This document shows, one piece after another, positions 49,516 to 61,906 of a stretch of DNA of 64,000 nucleotides (position 1 is its first letter; each line of letters begins with the position of its first letter). A program made the translations under genes and the position numbers. The notes beneath the pieces are model-generated. The model was not told the DNA's origin and ran no database searches. It saw nothing but the letters and a program-made list of their open reading frames with translations. The stretch covers positions 8,326,001 to 8,390,000 of the forward strand of contig SMMW01000584.1 of the NCBI GenBank assembly GCA_004794655.1. The letters run 5' to 3'. This DNA comes from Marisa cornuarietis. Taxonomy: Eukaryota; Mollusca; Gastropoda; Architaenioglossa; Ampullariidae.

Positions 49516-50782
49516 GCTTAATAAATGTGCAATTTTTCTCTATCATTAGACTTGTTCACTAAAAATAAATACCCCCAAAATATGAGTACATAATTCTACT
49601 TAATTTACTAGATATTACGTCTTCAAACATCGGCATTCTCACGTAATACTCGTAATGTAGACAAAAATTACCCGTTACAAAGGAGAGCTCCCGTGACTTA
49701 TGTACTACCAGCAGCGCGTACTCCCCAGCAGAGGTGTACGTGCTTGATGCTTTTGAGTCTAATGAAAAAGAAACGCTCAAAATGTCGTATTCGAGTAACG
49801 AATTTTACTCTGAAGCCGTCATGTTTGGAATTAAGAGCTTTACAAGGATCAGTGGAAGTAGCTCAATGTGAACGCGGAAACAAGGTTTAGCTTTCTTAAA
49901 CCAGTTGACGGCCATCCTGTCCGACACTCATTTTAACTGATAAAATAGCTATATTACCTGTTAATTAAAGGCAATTAATTAACGGTACACAACTCCACGC
50001 CCCACACCGCAGACCCCTGTCCCTGTGAACAAGGAACCTCGCTCCCATATCTTCGATAGAATCGACCTTGCGAGAATGGGAAGACGCATTTATGTTCCTT
50101 AATTATGCAACTTCCGGGCCCACCAAACGTTTGTAAGTTGGACAGAATAAGTGTTAACTAAGAAAGTATTTCTAAGAGAAGAGGGGCAAGACTGGAAGAG
50201 TATTTGTTGCTATATGTATTTTTCCAACTATTATGTATGGCATCTTTGATTTGATAACTTCTAGGGTTCAGAGTGATGAGGATTTGTTCATGTGTACTTG
50301 TATTTTGATGCCTGTAAACATAAAATCGTCACCACTTATATTTACCATTTGTTTTCTTTCTCATGCTGATGAGATTTTGTGTTCAGTTAGGTTTTCCATC
50401 TGTTTGCTTTTTCGGGCTTACCTGGGTAAAGTAAGCAAAATAACTCCGTCAGGTCACTGTTTGCTATGGTCAGTACAAACTTCATTCACAATTTCATTTG
50501 AAAAAACATTTACATGCACATGAAAAAGTTATACCAGTTGTCTTCCCTTTTTTCTCAATGTTTTTGGACTGAGGTTAATGTAACGGATTCAGTGGAGAAC
50601 ATTGCAGAGTTTTTTCTTTCTTCTGTGTACTTCGTGGATCTTAAACACAATTCACTGTCTTTAACATTTGACAAATGGTCTGTTTTAGTGTGCTGGAAGT
50701 ACAAATACTGTTCCCCAACATTGTCACCAACATTTTACACTTCATGTCCTACAAGAGATATTGAACTCATACCAATCTTAAA

Positions 50783-50783
50783 C

Positions 50784-50833
<50 letters not shown>
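50783..50833. repeat. (CA)n microsatellite
   Basis: About 25 CA units, uninterrupted. Confidence 0.97.
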
Positions 50834-50838
<5 letters not shown>

Positions 50839-51029
50839 AAGCAAATTAACAAAAAACGCACAAAGCATCATATAACATTCAAAAGTTATCAGAGATCAAA
50901 CTGAAAAAAATGCATCAGAAAATGCTGAATTACTAATAGAATCATGACAATAGTGACATTCTGTAGTCCTTGTCCAAAGGGAAAAACTGTTTGCATCAGC
51001 TTCACTGACCTGCAGACAAATACATTCCT

Positions 51030-51030
51030 A

Positions 51031-51096
<66 letters not shown>

Positions 51097-51117
51097 AAGA
51101 AGAAGAAGAAGAAGAAA
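51030..51117. repeat. Compound (AAT)n-(AAG)n microsatellite
   Basis: About 12 AAT units pass directly into about 17 AAG units. It sits at the 5' edge of a short element containing AATTATAAGGCGCTTTCC (51123-51175), which resembles the (AAT)n / TATAGCGC family, so the microsatellite probably grew from that element's simple tail. Confidence 0.95.
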
Positions 51118-52129
51118 ATGTGTAATTATAAGGCGCTTTCCCTGCTATGTAATTTGAGCTCTGTGCGCTTTCCAGAAACACCTTTAAAAACACAAGGCTA
51201 AACCACTCTTATGGCTGTGACTTATAGTGGCAAAGAAGAATGGATTGTGGATGATCCACGAAAAAATAGATTCACGATGTTAAGTCAGCAAAATCAAAGA
51301 AGATCCGCAACTTCACAGAGAGCATCGTCAACTCCTCTCTAACGTATGGTTACCTCCCACAAAGGGTGCAGAACAAACGAGTCTGTTTTGTGGGTAAATA
51401 AGCTTCTTCAACAAGGTTTTATCAGTGCCTTCCACACATTTGTCACCGTCTGGTATGTTGGAAATCGATGGAGGGAAAGCTTCTTCCTGACTACAATCAT
51501 GTCACCACTTCGGGTGTTCAGCCTTTGGTTTAAGTGTGCGGTATTGTGAAATCATCTGCACATGGGGTAGAAGGGGGCGTTGTTTCCGGCGACACAATTG
51601 CGAACACGTGTTGTGACGACATGCCAGGAATGCTTCATCCAAACAGCTGCTCTTTTGCTGCCTGACACTCAATCCAGCTGTTCAATGGCTAAAAGTCAGT
51701 ACCATGCACACCCCATCCTCTTTCCAGACTGTTAGTTTGCTTCAAGATGTTACCTACCGGTTTTGTTTCTCCGTGTGGCTGGGGTAATAAATTACAACTC
51801 TTACACGGCTACTGCAGCTTACCGTTGTTGTATAGAATTTTGGATTTCCAAACATTTCTCTTGCTTACTCCCGTCTATTTCATGTCATATCTTGACAAAC
51901 TTTGTCGAACTCATCATTTATTAATCTTTTACTTTTCAAAACATTTTTGAGGGTCTGTGTTTTTGACTTAAGTCTATAATTTTTTTTACACTTTAAATTG
52001 ATTCATGTTGGGATTGTCACCTGATCGCACGCTCCTTACTAAGGAATACAGAAATCACACCATAAAAGATTCAAGCAATTACACAAGCGACTGGGAATTC
52101 TTTACATTTTAAGCTACCAGATGGGAACG

Positions 52130-52275
52130 TAACATATTGGGTTTCCATAGTAGGTTTTCAGTAATGTAGAAGGTTTCCCAGCGTCCCCGAGACGAGATCT
52201 GAAGCCAGGACAACCAATCCTTAATGCACTGGTGACAAGCGCTAACCGTTGCTCCCCCGGACCGTGCGTCACCAT
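52130..52275 (-). mobile_element. tRNA-derived SINE (second copy)
   Basis: On the minus strand: GGTCCGGGGGAGCAACGGTT, AGCGCTTGTCACCAGTGCAT, TAAGGATTGGTTGTCCTGGC, TTCAGATCTCGTC, then a non-tRNA body. The A- and B-box regions align with the copy at 27605-27700. Confidence 0.7.
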
Positions 52276-52637
52276 AGCGTGGCAAGAAATGTTTATCATA
52301 AACTGGTCATACGAGATCTGGCACACTTCCCCAAAGACAAGTCGTCTGACCCAACACCCAAAAGTACACGAGCTTCTCGTTTCCTGCCAATAAATATCCC
52401 GAACACCAGGTACACGAACTGACTGAAATTATGAGAGCTCTGTTCAAATGGGTGGGGGTGAGGGTGAGGGAGGAATGAATGCGTCTTAGAATGTGTTTAT
52501 AAAAAGTCTCCTGCACTTTAGCTGTCATGTCCCAGCAGGATATCAAGGATCGTAAATTTCACAATGTTTGTGGAAACAAGAAGTGAGCCAGAGCGACTGC
52601 TAGACGACTATAGCGCTGCGGGTTTTCTTTCTGGACA

Positions 52638-52935
52638 CCCCAGGGTCCGCAGTTATGAAGCGAGTTGTTGCCCTGGGGTAGCAACGGGAACTCAAGGACA
52701 ACCAACCGTCTTGTTTCCGAAGTTATAAAGTGGTGTTTGTACCACGCAGATGATGTATTTACCAGGATCTGTAGTTATACAGCGGTGACAAAGATGTCCT
52801 AGGAAAAAGAAGCATGAAGTAATGTCCAGGGTCTGGACATTGCTTTATAACCTGATACAACACGCTTCTCTTTCAGCTCTTCACTTTGCCTTTGGGAAAC
52901 GTCTTACGCTCGCTTCATAGATACAACCTCTGGGG
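52638..52935. mobile_element. Fold-back MITE, copy 1
   Basis: The 27-bp ends are inverted repeats of each other (CCCCAG at the edge, TATGAAGCGAG inside). The arms continue inward with GTCTTGTTTCCGAAGTTATAAAG-like sequence on one side and the complement of a similar block on the other, so the whole 298-bp unit can fold back. No coding capacity. A second copy lies at 63282-63556. Confidence 0.75.
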
Positions 52936-53879
52936 TACAATACTATTACTACCCAACAAGTTTACAGTATCCGCATATAAGCTCTTACGATTGTTAAATT
53001 GGCAGGTATTGATTTTCTGTTTCTACAGGGGTCCATTTGCTTCGTTTGTCAGTAAAGTAAGACAAATCCAATATTTGCATTACACATGAGGTGGTATTTG
53101 TGCTTACACCGAAACAAAGATAATAAGTCTGTATTTACTATGGCTCTAAAAATTTCATTCATTCGTGTTTGTCCTTTATGATAACTCTATGTATTTGCTT
53201 TAAAGAAGCAAACATTAGAACGTAAAGTTTTTTTTATGACGCTATAAAAATAACAATGGAAATTGCTCTTACAATCATAATTGTTTATATGCACGTTTAT
53301 ATGTAAGTCAAGACTTGCTTTTAGACCTTAAAGCAAAAGTTTTAATATAAGTTAAGATTTTGTTTTCTCTTTTCTTTCTTCACCCTCTCCCTCCTCAAAA
53401 GCTTTGCATTAACGCGACTATGAAGAAGCACAATGGAAACATTAGAGCAATGGTCATCGAGTAGCATGGGCAACAAAGGCAACACAAAAAGCTCTTAGTG
53501 AAACAGCTGAAGACAGTTTCCCTGACTAAAGCTGAAGCTGGGAAAGAGACAGCCCCAAGTCTATCGACCTCGTTCGCCAGTCAATAGACTGGTACGTGTG
53601 AATGACTCTGCAACATGTGCTTGCTACAGGAAGAAGAAAAACGCCTCGCTGATCTTTTCCAATGAAAACGTCGATACACGTACAACGACAAGAAGACAGA
53701 CTGCAATCTCCTCGACGATGATGTCATGAGATTGCTGGCCGGGAAGAAGGTGTTGGCAACTTTCTCTCTGCACACCACACCATAACTTGCGCATGCGTGC
53801 AGACGTAGGAAAGCTGCATGTTCCGTTGTAGCATGGAGCAAGTCTCGTGTCCTTCTGTTTGTCCTCTGGGATTTGTTAA

Positions 53880-54042
53880 TGGTGCTTTACGCTGAGTCGT
53901 CATCTGATGATATATCCTGACCAGCTATAGCCGGCCATGTAAACAGGTGCCATGTACTGAGAAAGAACAGCGTGCTTGAGACGCGAGATTTGAACCCACA
54001 ACAGAAGATCATCACTGTATTTGTGATAACCACCGGACCGCA
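53880..54042 (-). mobile_element. tRNA-derived SINE, different subfamily
   Basis: On the minus strand: GTGCGGTCCGGTGGTTATCA (A-box region), then TTGTGGGTTCAAATCTCGCG (B-box region), then a body containing GGCCGGCTATAGCTGGTCAG. The head is tRNA-like but lacks a proper acceptor stem partner. Confidence 0.65.
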
Positions 54043-55461
54043 CAGAAGAAAAAGCGTTGAATAAAAAGAGAACTAATTTGAAAGTTATAATAGCTTTTTA
54101 TGTACCATACGATTATCAAAAAATGGTTCTTCATATTTTTTGTGTGTACAAATTCTACCTGCACGTAAAACACTATCTTCTAAGAGACTGAGTTCACTAC
54201 CCCTTGGTCTGCTCCACGCCCAAGCGCCAAAGGGCAGGGGGAGAGCTGTAGAGTGAGCGGGGAGGGAGAGATATTAAGTGTACGGGGAGGAATACCCATT
54301 GACACGCTAAAGTGCCGACAAAAATAGTCTGTGGTTGATATGCTGCCAACACACAATTACACCAGCGGCGTCACAGCTGGTTTGATGTTAGTGCTGCGAC
54401 AGGAGTCAACTAGGCACACTAGCTGATGGTGTCTCAGCTAGTCTGGTGACCCAATGAGGGGGCAGCTCTAGCGGCATCAGCTGGTCAAGTTGCCACGAAT
54501 ATCACGTAAATGTCACGTACAGCGAACGCAAGTCACATGTCCAAAGAGCCTGAAGAATTTAGAGCAGCGAAACGCAAACAAAACAAGTACTTAGCTCAGA
54601 ATTCTATTGTCCTTTCCATGAGATTTGCAGGCCTGGGGAAAGACAGGAATGCATCGATGAGTCAAATGGAAGAGGCGTGAAGAGCACAAGAAACCACGGT
54701 CTTTTTTGTGCCAGCAAAATAAATTTGTGTCGGATAACTGAAGAAAGAGTTCCAGATGAAGAGACTTCAATTGGAATCCGGAAGAACCCGAGGTGTTTCT
54801 TTCGCCTATAGGCCGGGCTTAAGCAAGTATTTTTATTTCTTGCCATGAGAAGATTATTTGTCCTTTTTCAAAAAAAAAAATAGCCAGAGCAGAGGGAAAA
54901 GTGCAATAAGTATTGATTCTGATTATCGTATTAGGGACGCTGTGACAATGATCACACTCATCCAAAGCTACCCAGACTACCAGAACTAATTCTTCCACAG
55001 TTGTTTTTTTCATGAAGCGTGTTTCAAACATGTTGTTGATCTGTGACACCGTTCGTCCCACAAGAAACTGTAGCTAGAATGAATGAATAAAACAAAGGGA
55101 TTGCAATCAATACAACCCAACGATGGGAAAGAACAAGCCAAGATCTGGTTAATTGATCAGCTGGAAATTCTTCCACCTCGAAGTGATATCCAGCGAGGGA
55201 AAGTGATGGAGGGTTTTGGCTACAAGCGCTTTCCCCTGTGTTACCAGACCGGCACAAGAGCAGACGTGGTCAGTGATTTGCTTGTAAGGTAAAGCGCCTC
55301 CACCTCAAGATGTTTTCGCATAATGAGGGATGAGTGTGACCATAAGATTGGGACAAAATTTCATGGCTGCATGCAAATTGGAGCCTTGTGTATTATTTTC
55401 ATAACGATTTTAGCTGATAGCTGATAGCGCTAGCTAAACTGCTAGTATTTGAAATCATTTT

Positions 55462-55556
55462 GAAATATCTGCAGCTCTAAGTAGTCAGCTAAGATCCTTA
55501 TGAAATATTTGCAGCGTTTAGCAGTCAGCTAAGATCTTATGAAATATGTGCAGCCT
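55462..55556. repeat. 40-bp tandem repeat, about 2.4 copies
   Basis: The unit begins GAAATATxTGCAGC and contains AGTCAGCTAAGATC; two full copies and the start of a third follow one another. Confidence 0.85.
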
Positions 55557-55931
55557 AGTCGACTGTTTGGCCTTAGGCTCCAGCTCACGCGGTTGTGCAC
55601 CTGATCCCAGCCGCCTTGTTTACAAAAACAAAATACGTACAGTTCTTCTCTTTTGAAATCCCAGTCGATTTGTCTTGGCAACTGCCTGCTGCTCTCGCTC
55701 CTGGGCGTTTTGTTTGTGCTTGTGTATCTTCGACAATTTCCTACAAACCTATTCACGATGGGCGAGGATGTGAACAGACCACATTTCCACGTTCCGTTAC
55801 GAAGTGCAGAATTAGACAAAGACTGAAAGAACTTTGGGAAACGATGCATGGTGATGAGGCGTTTCCGAAACAGCTGAATAGTATGTGGTGACTGGACCTG
55901 GCATTAAAAGATGGTGAAGGTGGGGAGAAGA

Positions 55932-55932
<1 letters not shown>

Positions 55933-55995
<63 letters not shown>
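55933..55995. repeat. (GT)n microsatellite
   Basis: About 31 GT units without interruption. Confidence 0.97.
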
Positions 55996-55996
<1 letters not shown>

Positions 55997-56439
55997 GGGA
56001 CGAGGGTGATTGGTTCATTTCGCTGTGCAGAGAATAAGAACAGACAGTCACAATATTCATTTCACATTCAACCCCGTTTCTCTGCTCTTTGTGTGTCAAA
56101 ACGGGTAGACTGGAGTGCTGTGGCCCTAGAAGGCCGCCAGCTTAAAGTAATGGACACACCGACTCCATGCATTTCTTACGGACAAAGAAAACCCACCCCG
56201 GTGCCGTTGAGCAGAGTGACGTTCACTTTCAACTTTGCACCACAATCGTCTCACATCGCTAGCTACAGTAACAAAATCCTAAGCGGATCGGTGAGTTCGA
56301 GCCGGTTCACGCGCTAGCAAATCAGAGAGAATAATAAAAAAAACCAGGCCAAAAGAAACCTGTCCAACCGATCACTTTTATTAATATACTTCCCAAGGTT
56401 CTCACGCCTTTTCTTTTTAATAAGTTGATTTTGTTGAAC

Positions 56440-56635
56440 AGTTTAATCTAACTAAACCAGGTTAGTTCAGTTGGCTAGGCAGGTTGGCTTAGTTAGTTAG
56501 GCAAAAGAGTTCAGTCAGCTACACAGGGTAAATTATACATGCTATTTTAATACAAAACTGGTTAGTTTACTTACCTAGGGAGGTTAGCTTTCGTCAAATA
56601 GTTTGTTAAGTTAGCTAGTTAGTTTAGTCCTTTAC
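56440..56635. repeat. Degenerate GTTAG/GGTTAG-rich stretch
   Basis: The words GGTTAG, TTAGTTAG, GTTGGCTAGG and TTAGCTAG recur many times over about 200 bp without a fixed period. It looks like a decayed simple repeat; it is not a TTAGGG telomere array. Confidence 0.6.
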
Positions 56636-59139
56636 AGTGTGGTCTCAGTTGGGGTGACATGAGAGACGCAGCAGCTGACAAGGCTCTTCAACGAAGGAAT
56701 TAAGTCTATGAAGATATGTGCTGTGAAAATAGTTAGCAGAGCATTTTACGCATCACATTGGCCTCAAGTGTTATGAATTTCACGCTCTGGTGTTCTGGCA
56801 CAGCACGACTTTATTTATATACGAATATACTCGTTGTGCCATGACTGCTTCATCTTGATAAATGCTGCATTGAAGCTGCTAGCTGAAGCATAAGCCATCT
56901 TCTTTTAATTTTCTTTCTTTTCCCTTCTTTCTTCAGTAAAAGATCTGATTTCTGAGAAGCGAATAATTCAAACACATCTCGTTATAATTTTAGCAGTTTT
57001 GTAAAAAATCTGTTCTGGACAAACATAGCTGAGCAAAAAAATTGTTTTATTCGATTTAGGTAGATTTAGCATCTACAATAATTACCTCTGTGTTCTTGAG
57101 AGATCACATTCATCGTAATTCTTTTCCGTGCGTGAACCAATAAACTTTGCAGTAGCCGCATTAACCCATTTATACCTCACGTTCCATTTTTGGAACAAAA
57201 TAATTTTTCTCTTCAAATTCTTGTTCCTTGGATATCTTTTAGGTCACATAACATGAATTTCATGCAGAAATTTAAAAAAATTCAACCTCTGGAATAAATG
57301 GATTAAATAATGTATTGATGACATGGGTTACGTAGGTTAAGCTCATGAATTTAGAAATGTCACCATCGAGGTTCATGTCCTGCGAGGAGAGATCATCGTC
57401 CCTCTTATGGCTGGATAGCTCTTGTGACTGTCACCGATTGCGTGCGAGTCTCGCGAGAGGACACTTAGGTGGAGTGCTGTCCTTAATGACTCGCCAATAG
57501 ACAGCAGCCGACCGGTTCTCTAGCTTGACACTCGCTACTCCACCAAACATTTACCTGCGAATTCAGCTTTATGATCCTGCGACTGTGAAGAGAACTGTTC
57601 GTGAGGTTTGCAATTTCCTTCGCACAATCGCGAAAATATCACTTGAAAACTTAATCTGGAACCCGAATTGAAATAAATTTAAGTTAGTTTGACAGAAAGA
57701 ATGCCGAAATAAAGCAAGAGAAAGGATAAAAAAACCGAGGAAAAGAGAGAGAGAGAGACGAGAGAAAGAAGGAAGGTTACTTTACAAACTTCACATCGCT
57801 AATAACGTCATAAACAACAACTTCATGGCTCAGTGAATAGCACATTGAGACGCGCCGAACTATTTAGGAGGTGACAAGAAGGAAAAGATCAGTACAGAAG
57901 GTCTCTAGAACAACGTTATCTAAAAGGAATAACTTCCTCTCCCAGCAACCAGTGTGGTCTCCGGGAAACGAAAAATATTCGCCAAGACGATTTATCTGCC
58001 CTTACGAGTCAAGGAGAACTACTTGTGTTTCGACGCCTCCTTGAGATAAAACTCAACGAGCTAGTTGTGTGTAAGGCAAGGTGGCAGTTTGGTGGTGGGA
58101 AGATGGGGCAATGGGCTAAAGCCTCGAACGATGGACATTATAAAACGGTCCCTTTTTCTGTTAAGATGTCCTGCGCATTGCCTTTTCACAGATGTCCGGA
58201 TGAAAAGCATCTAAGGCTGAGGGAGCGTGTCTCCACCTTGCAGTGAACGTGCGCTGTGTGTGACGAGAAGAAGACAGCAAATCATATTGTCAGCTGTGTT
58301 TTGGAAAAATGTTTTTCCAAGGAGACAGACTTTACGTTGCCCATTTGTAAAAGGTCTGCTGACCCGAGAAATGTGATTTGATATCCCATAACGACGAAGT
58401 AACAATCATTCTTATTTGGAGCAACCTTCAAAATGGTTGCTGATGCCAAAAATCGAGCCATGTGATTCCTTATCCACGAAACTTTTCTGCTCAAAGAATT
58501 TATTTTAACCTGTGCTTTGCTGTGGAAACAGAAACTAACTAATACTGAAACGGGGAAATCTAATTAACATTTCACAATAATTATAAAAATTATGAACATC
58601 GTCAGAATAAGTCACCAAAGTTCTAGGCTGGATTGCATCAGCGTTCATTTATCTTTTCTTTATATAAGCGAGCCTGTAGTGCATGTCTATCAAGTGTGTT
58701 TGGTGGGAGATTTTGTGTATGGAAAAAAAAAACCCAAACAAACAAGGACTCATGCAGCGTCAATAATCACTTACACACCAGTTCCGAACTCGCACCAGTC
58801 TTCATCGCTGGCAGTGACTCTAGACGATCTGCCGTAGCATGCGGATGCAATATTCAGCTGCTCTGTACTTGTATGTTGGTTGTTGGTAACTTCGTCCCCA
58901 GCAACTGAGGTTACACTGCGGCCAATGAGATGTTCAGAGAGACACCACTAAAGGCAAGGAGACAAAGGTGTCTGAAGAGGACCTCATTAATCAACACGAT
59001 TTTATGCAAGATCCGCATGTGCGAATAGTTTGGAAACGCTATGAATGTTCCTTTATCATTACTTAAAAAAGAGATATTTCAAACTTCTTTCATTCAAAAC
59101 AGTTCTTGTGTTAGATGAAAGGAGAACTGGTTTTAATAT

Positions 59140-59230
59140 ATTAATATTAATATTAAAGTTTATTTTTATAGCGCCATATCCCAGCCCTAAGAGCAGGCTC
59201 ATGGCGCTTTACAAATGATACTAATGATAC
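59140..59230 (+). repeat. Short (AAT)n-TATAGCGC element, copy B
   Basis: (TAATAT)n, TTTTTATAGCGCCATATC, then CATGGCGCTTTACAAATG followed by (ATACTA)n. The TATAGCGC and GCGCTTTAC blocks are the family core. Confidence 0.7.
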
Positions 59231-59794
59231 TAATGATAACAACTATAATCATGATAGGGAGAAATTGAAGAAACCGACCAAGAGGACAGGAAAGAAAAAG
59301 GGATAACGCATAGAAACGGGAATAATAATACTACAAAATTGTAGTGCTATCTGATAAATAACTTCTAGAATACGGTACTTCATTATCCAACGAGTCTATG
59401 AAATTAAAATAACTGCATAAATTTTTTTTTTTTTAAAAGTCCTGGAGACAGAAGAACAGATTTGTCTGAGGAGACTGGCGACACGCTTCACCGCCGAAGA
59501 TTTAGAGTTTAGATTGTTTGTCATCGGAGAAGTCATCAGAAAGAACAGATCAAGAATGCTGAGGATAAACCTCCACATTTCAAACAAAATGCACAGTTTT
59601 GCTGCCTCGAGTCATCAAAAAGTTCAGCCACAATGAACATGTTTCAAGATGTTTTAATGTTCTTGAGCAGGTAATGAACGTTAATGGTTTAGTGCCTAGC
59701 TGCTGTTCGAATCTTGTTTGTCTATCAAAAATTCATACAAAATACATCCCCCATACATTACTCAGATGGCTCACTTAGTGAAAATGGTGGTTGA

Positions 59795-59880
59795 AATAAT
59801 AATAAATAATAATAATAATGTGAGCTTTTATAGCGCAGTTCCCCAGAAAAAACCAGGCTCACCGCGCTTTACAAAGAAAA
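59795..59880 (+). repeat. Short (AAT)n-TATAGCGC element, copy C
   Basis: (AATAAT)n, GAGCTTTTATAGCGCAGTTC, then CACCGCGCTTTACAAAG. Same block order and spacing (about 35-40 bp) as copy B. Confidence 0.72.
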
Positions 59881-60109
59881 ATCTGTCAACAAGAAAAGAG
59901 AGAAAAGTGCCCTTGAAGCAACCAGCAAAAAATTAAAATCATAAGGGTAATTTCAACACACACGTGGACAAATAGACACACGGACACGTCAACATGAATA
60001 GAAACATACATAGGTTTCTCTACATCGTTTCACATGTACAGATAACAGCGGGGGGGGGGGTATTAGAATTACGAACTGGATGAAGACGACACAATTTGTC
60101 CTGACAGGA

Positions 60110-60720
60110 CTTTTCGTAGAACAGCGGGACTTTTTCAGACCGGCCGGCAGGAGGCTGGGAAAGTGCGAAGCGTGCGGTTTAGTTGATTATAGTATCGAAC
60201 CGGGTCACGTCGAAACCTGTGAATGGAACTTGCAGCCGATACACTTTTAGATTCGGTGAGCTCGGGGGGGCCTGCGAGCGCGCGCGAGCGCCCCAAGGTC
60301 ACGGCACTTGACTGACACCAGTTGAGGTCAGCGTCTCGATCTCGATCAGGGAGTGCGTAACCGCGCGCTGCACTTAGTTGTGACATAGTTTCCCCCCCCC
60401 CCCAAGTGCACGCCGCCTCGCGTCGGTCAGGCCGAGGTCGGCCACGTGCAGTCGTGACCCCCCCCCCCCCAAGAGAAACAAGGTTTCTGGAACATGGAGA
60501 TTGGCTTCCGCGTGCGCGCGCGCTGGGGGTGCCGTGTCCTCGCTGTACGTCTCGCGCCAGTGGCTGCCCGTCATTTCCGGGTCAGGAGGTCAATGCCAAA
60601 GTTGTGTTGCTTCCTCTCGCCAGCTTCTTCCCCCGGGGTTGCTGGAAGCAGCGGATTCGTTTTGGTTGCGCGCTGGCCACTTTGCAAAAGGCTGAGAGTG
60701 CAGGTATGCGGATGTTTTGT
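60110..60720. other. GC-rich, CpG-rich patch
   Basis: This stretch stands out from its AT-rich surroundings, with many CpG (GCGAGCGCGCGCGAGCGCCC) and runs of 8-10 C or G at about 60050-60060, 60390-60402 and 60460-60471. It holds ORFs up to 141 codons without family resemblance. It could be a promoter or 5' exon of an unseen transcript (possibly an alternative ROR promoter), but I find no splice-compatible coding exon. Confidence 0.4.
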
Positions 60721-61619
60721 TTGTGTCAGGACGATTTGCCTAAAACAGGAAAGAATGAAAGCTTTCTGTCTGAAAATAGCAAAACCAAAAGAAGAGTGCA
60801 GTTTTTAAGAATATTCTATGACCTAGGATAAAAAGGTGAAAAAAAAAAAAGGTTGGGGTCCAGATGCAGGTTAGCGAAGAGGGCTAGAAGAATGTTTCCG
60901 TAGTGAGTTTAAAGAGAATTTCATTTCAACATGTACGTGTACATTTGCGTTTATAAATGTCCTTAACCCTACTACTTCCGTACCTGTTAACACAATACAA
61001 CTTTATTTATCCACAAGGAGCAATTCAAAAACAGTTGTCTGCCGCAAAATGTTTCAGCACCTTACATTCCGCTGCCGATAAAGCTCTGACGCACATTGAG
61101 ACTGATGGTAGCGGAGACATTGGGTCTTTGTTAAATCACTTAAATGTACAGTGCGATGGGTGGGAGGAAAAAGATAAAGTGTTTGGTCTCTCGTGCAGCT
61201 GATGTAGGCAAAGAACGTTTTCGAGACATTTCCTTCAGATAAATGGCCACCTTCGTTTAGCGGGTACTAGGGAAAGTTAAAAAAAAAACCTGTCGTCATT
61301 GCGAAATATACCCTATGGTGAAATTTCATCTGGAGTTGTTCATCACCGGCGGAAATTATCCCGACATGTATGTCGAGTCCAAAAAAGCAAAATGAGAAGG
61401 GCGAAAAAAAATTAAAGAAAATGAAAAGAAAGAAAAACTGATTAAGGAAAGAAAAAAGGACAGAAGTAAGAGAAAGCAACAGACTAGGAAAAAATTAAAC
61501 AAATAGGAAGGGGCGTGAAAGGCAGACACGAGCAAAATAATAAAAAGATAAAGAACAGGACCAAGAAAAGAAAGATAGAATGAAATACAGGTTTGCTATA
61601 ATTACTCATCGATTTCTTT

Positions 61620-61905
61620 ATTATAAATAATAATAATAGTGAAGATTTTTATAGCGCATATTCACACTCGTAGAGAGTATGCTCTTAGCGCTTAAAACGG
61701 GGAAGAGACGTGGACTAAGTAGATACAGAACACAGGGGACGAAAGAAAACGACAGTACTGACAAAAACAGATAACAAAAGGCATCAAGTAACAGGAACAG
61801 AGAAAAATAGTGATGGGTAAAGTAGCAAGAGGGAAGGGGGGGGGTAAGGACTAGCATTGCGGACTAGGAGTAGTGCTCAAGGAAGAGGTGCGTTTTCAGT
61901 GCAGG
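61620..61905 (+). repeat. (AAT)n-TATAGCGC element, copy D (longest)
   Basis: Starts (AAT)n, TTTTTATAGCGCATATTC, then ATGCTCTTAGCGCTTAAAAC, and continues through an A/G-rich body to GGAAGAGGTGCGTTTTCAGT near 61881-61900. The extended body suggests that the family is about 280 bp long and that the other copies are truncated. Confidence 0.6.
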
Positions 61906-61906
61906 T

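Larger units (their letters stand above)
44761..52637. other. Upstream intergenic sequence, microsatellite-rich
   Basis: No gene is recognisable on either strand. The stretch carries (GA)n near 46230, (CT)n near 47089-47110, GT/GC runs near 47976-48010, CT then CA near 48451-48483, GT near 48955-48984, (TA)n near 49482-49508, CA near 50783-50833 and an AAT-AAG compound repeat at 51030-51117. ORFs of up to 177 codons near 48.3-48.8 kb run through these repeats and look non-coding. Confidence 0.55.
52936..60110. other. Intergenic sequence without recognised gene
   Basis: Holds a SINE-like unit (53880-54042), a 40-bp tandem repeat (55462-55556), a GT microsatellite (55933-55995), a GTTAG/GGTT-rich stretch (56440-56635) and two short (AAT)n-type elements (59140-59230, 59795-59880). 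I see no exon-like ORF with a known family. Confidence 0.5.

Noticed and set aside
50944..51201. ORF with poly-Asn and poly-Lys
   Set aside because: It is the translation of the AAT-AAG microsatellite.
55812..56317. ORFs with Thr-His or Cys-Val repeats
   Set aside because: They are translations of the GT microsatellite on the two strands.
56440..56635. TTAG-rich sequence that could suggest an interstitial telomere
   Set aside because: The TTAGGG period is absent; the words are irregular GTTAG and GTTGGCTAGG variants.
60406..60831. 141-codon ORF in the GC-rich patch
   Set aside because: No family resemblance; GC-rich sequence has few stop codons, so long open frames arise by chance.
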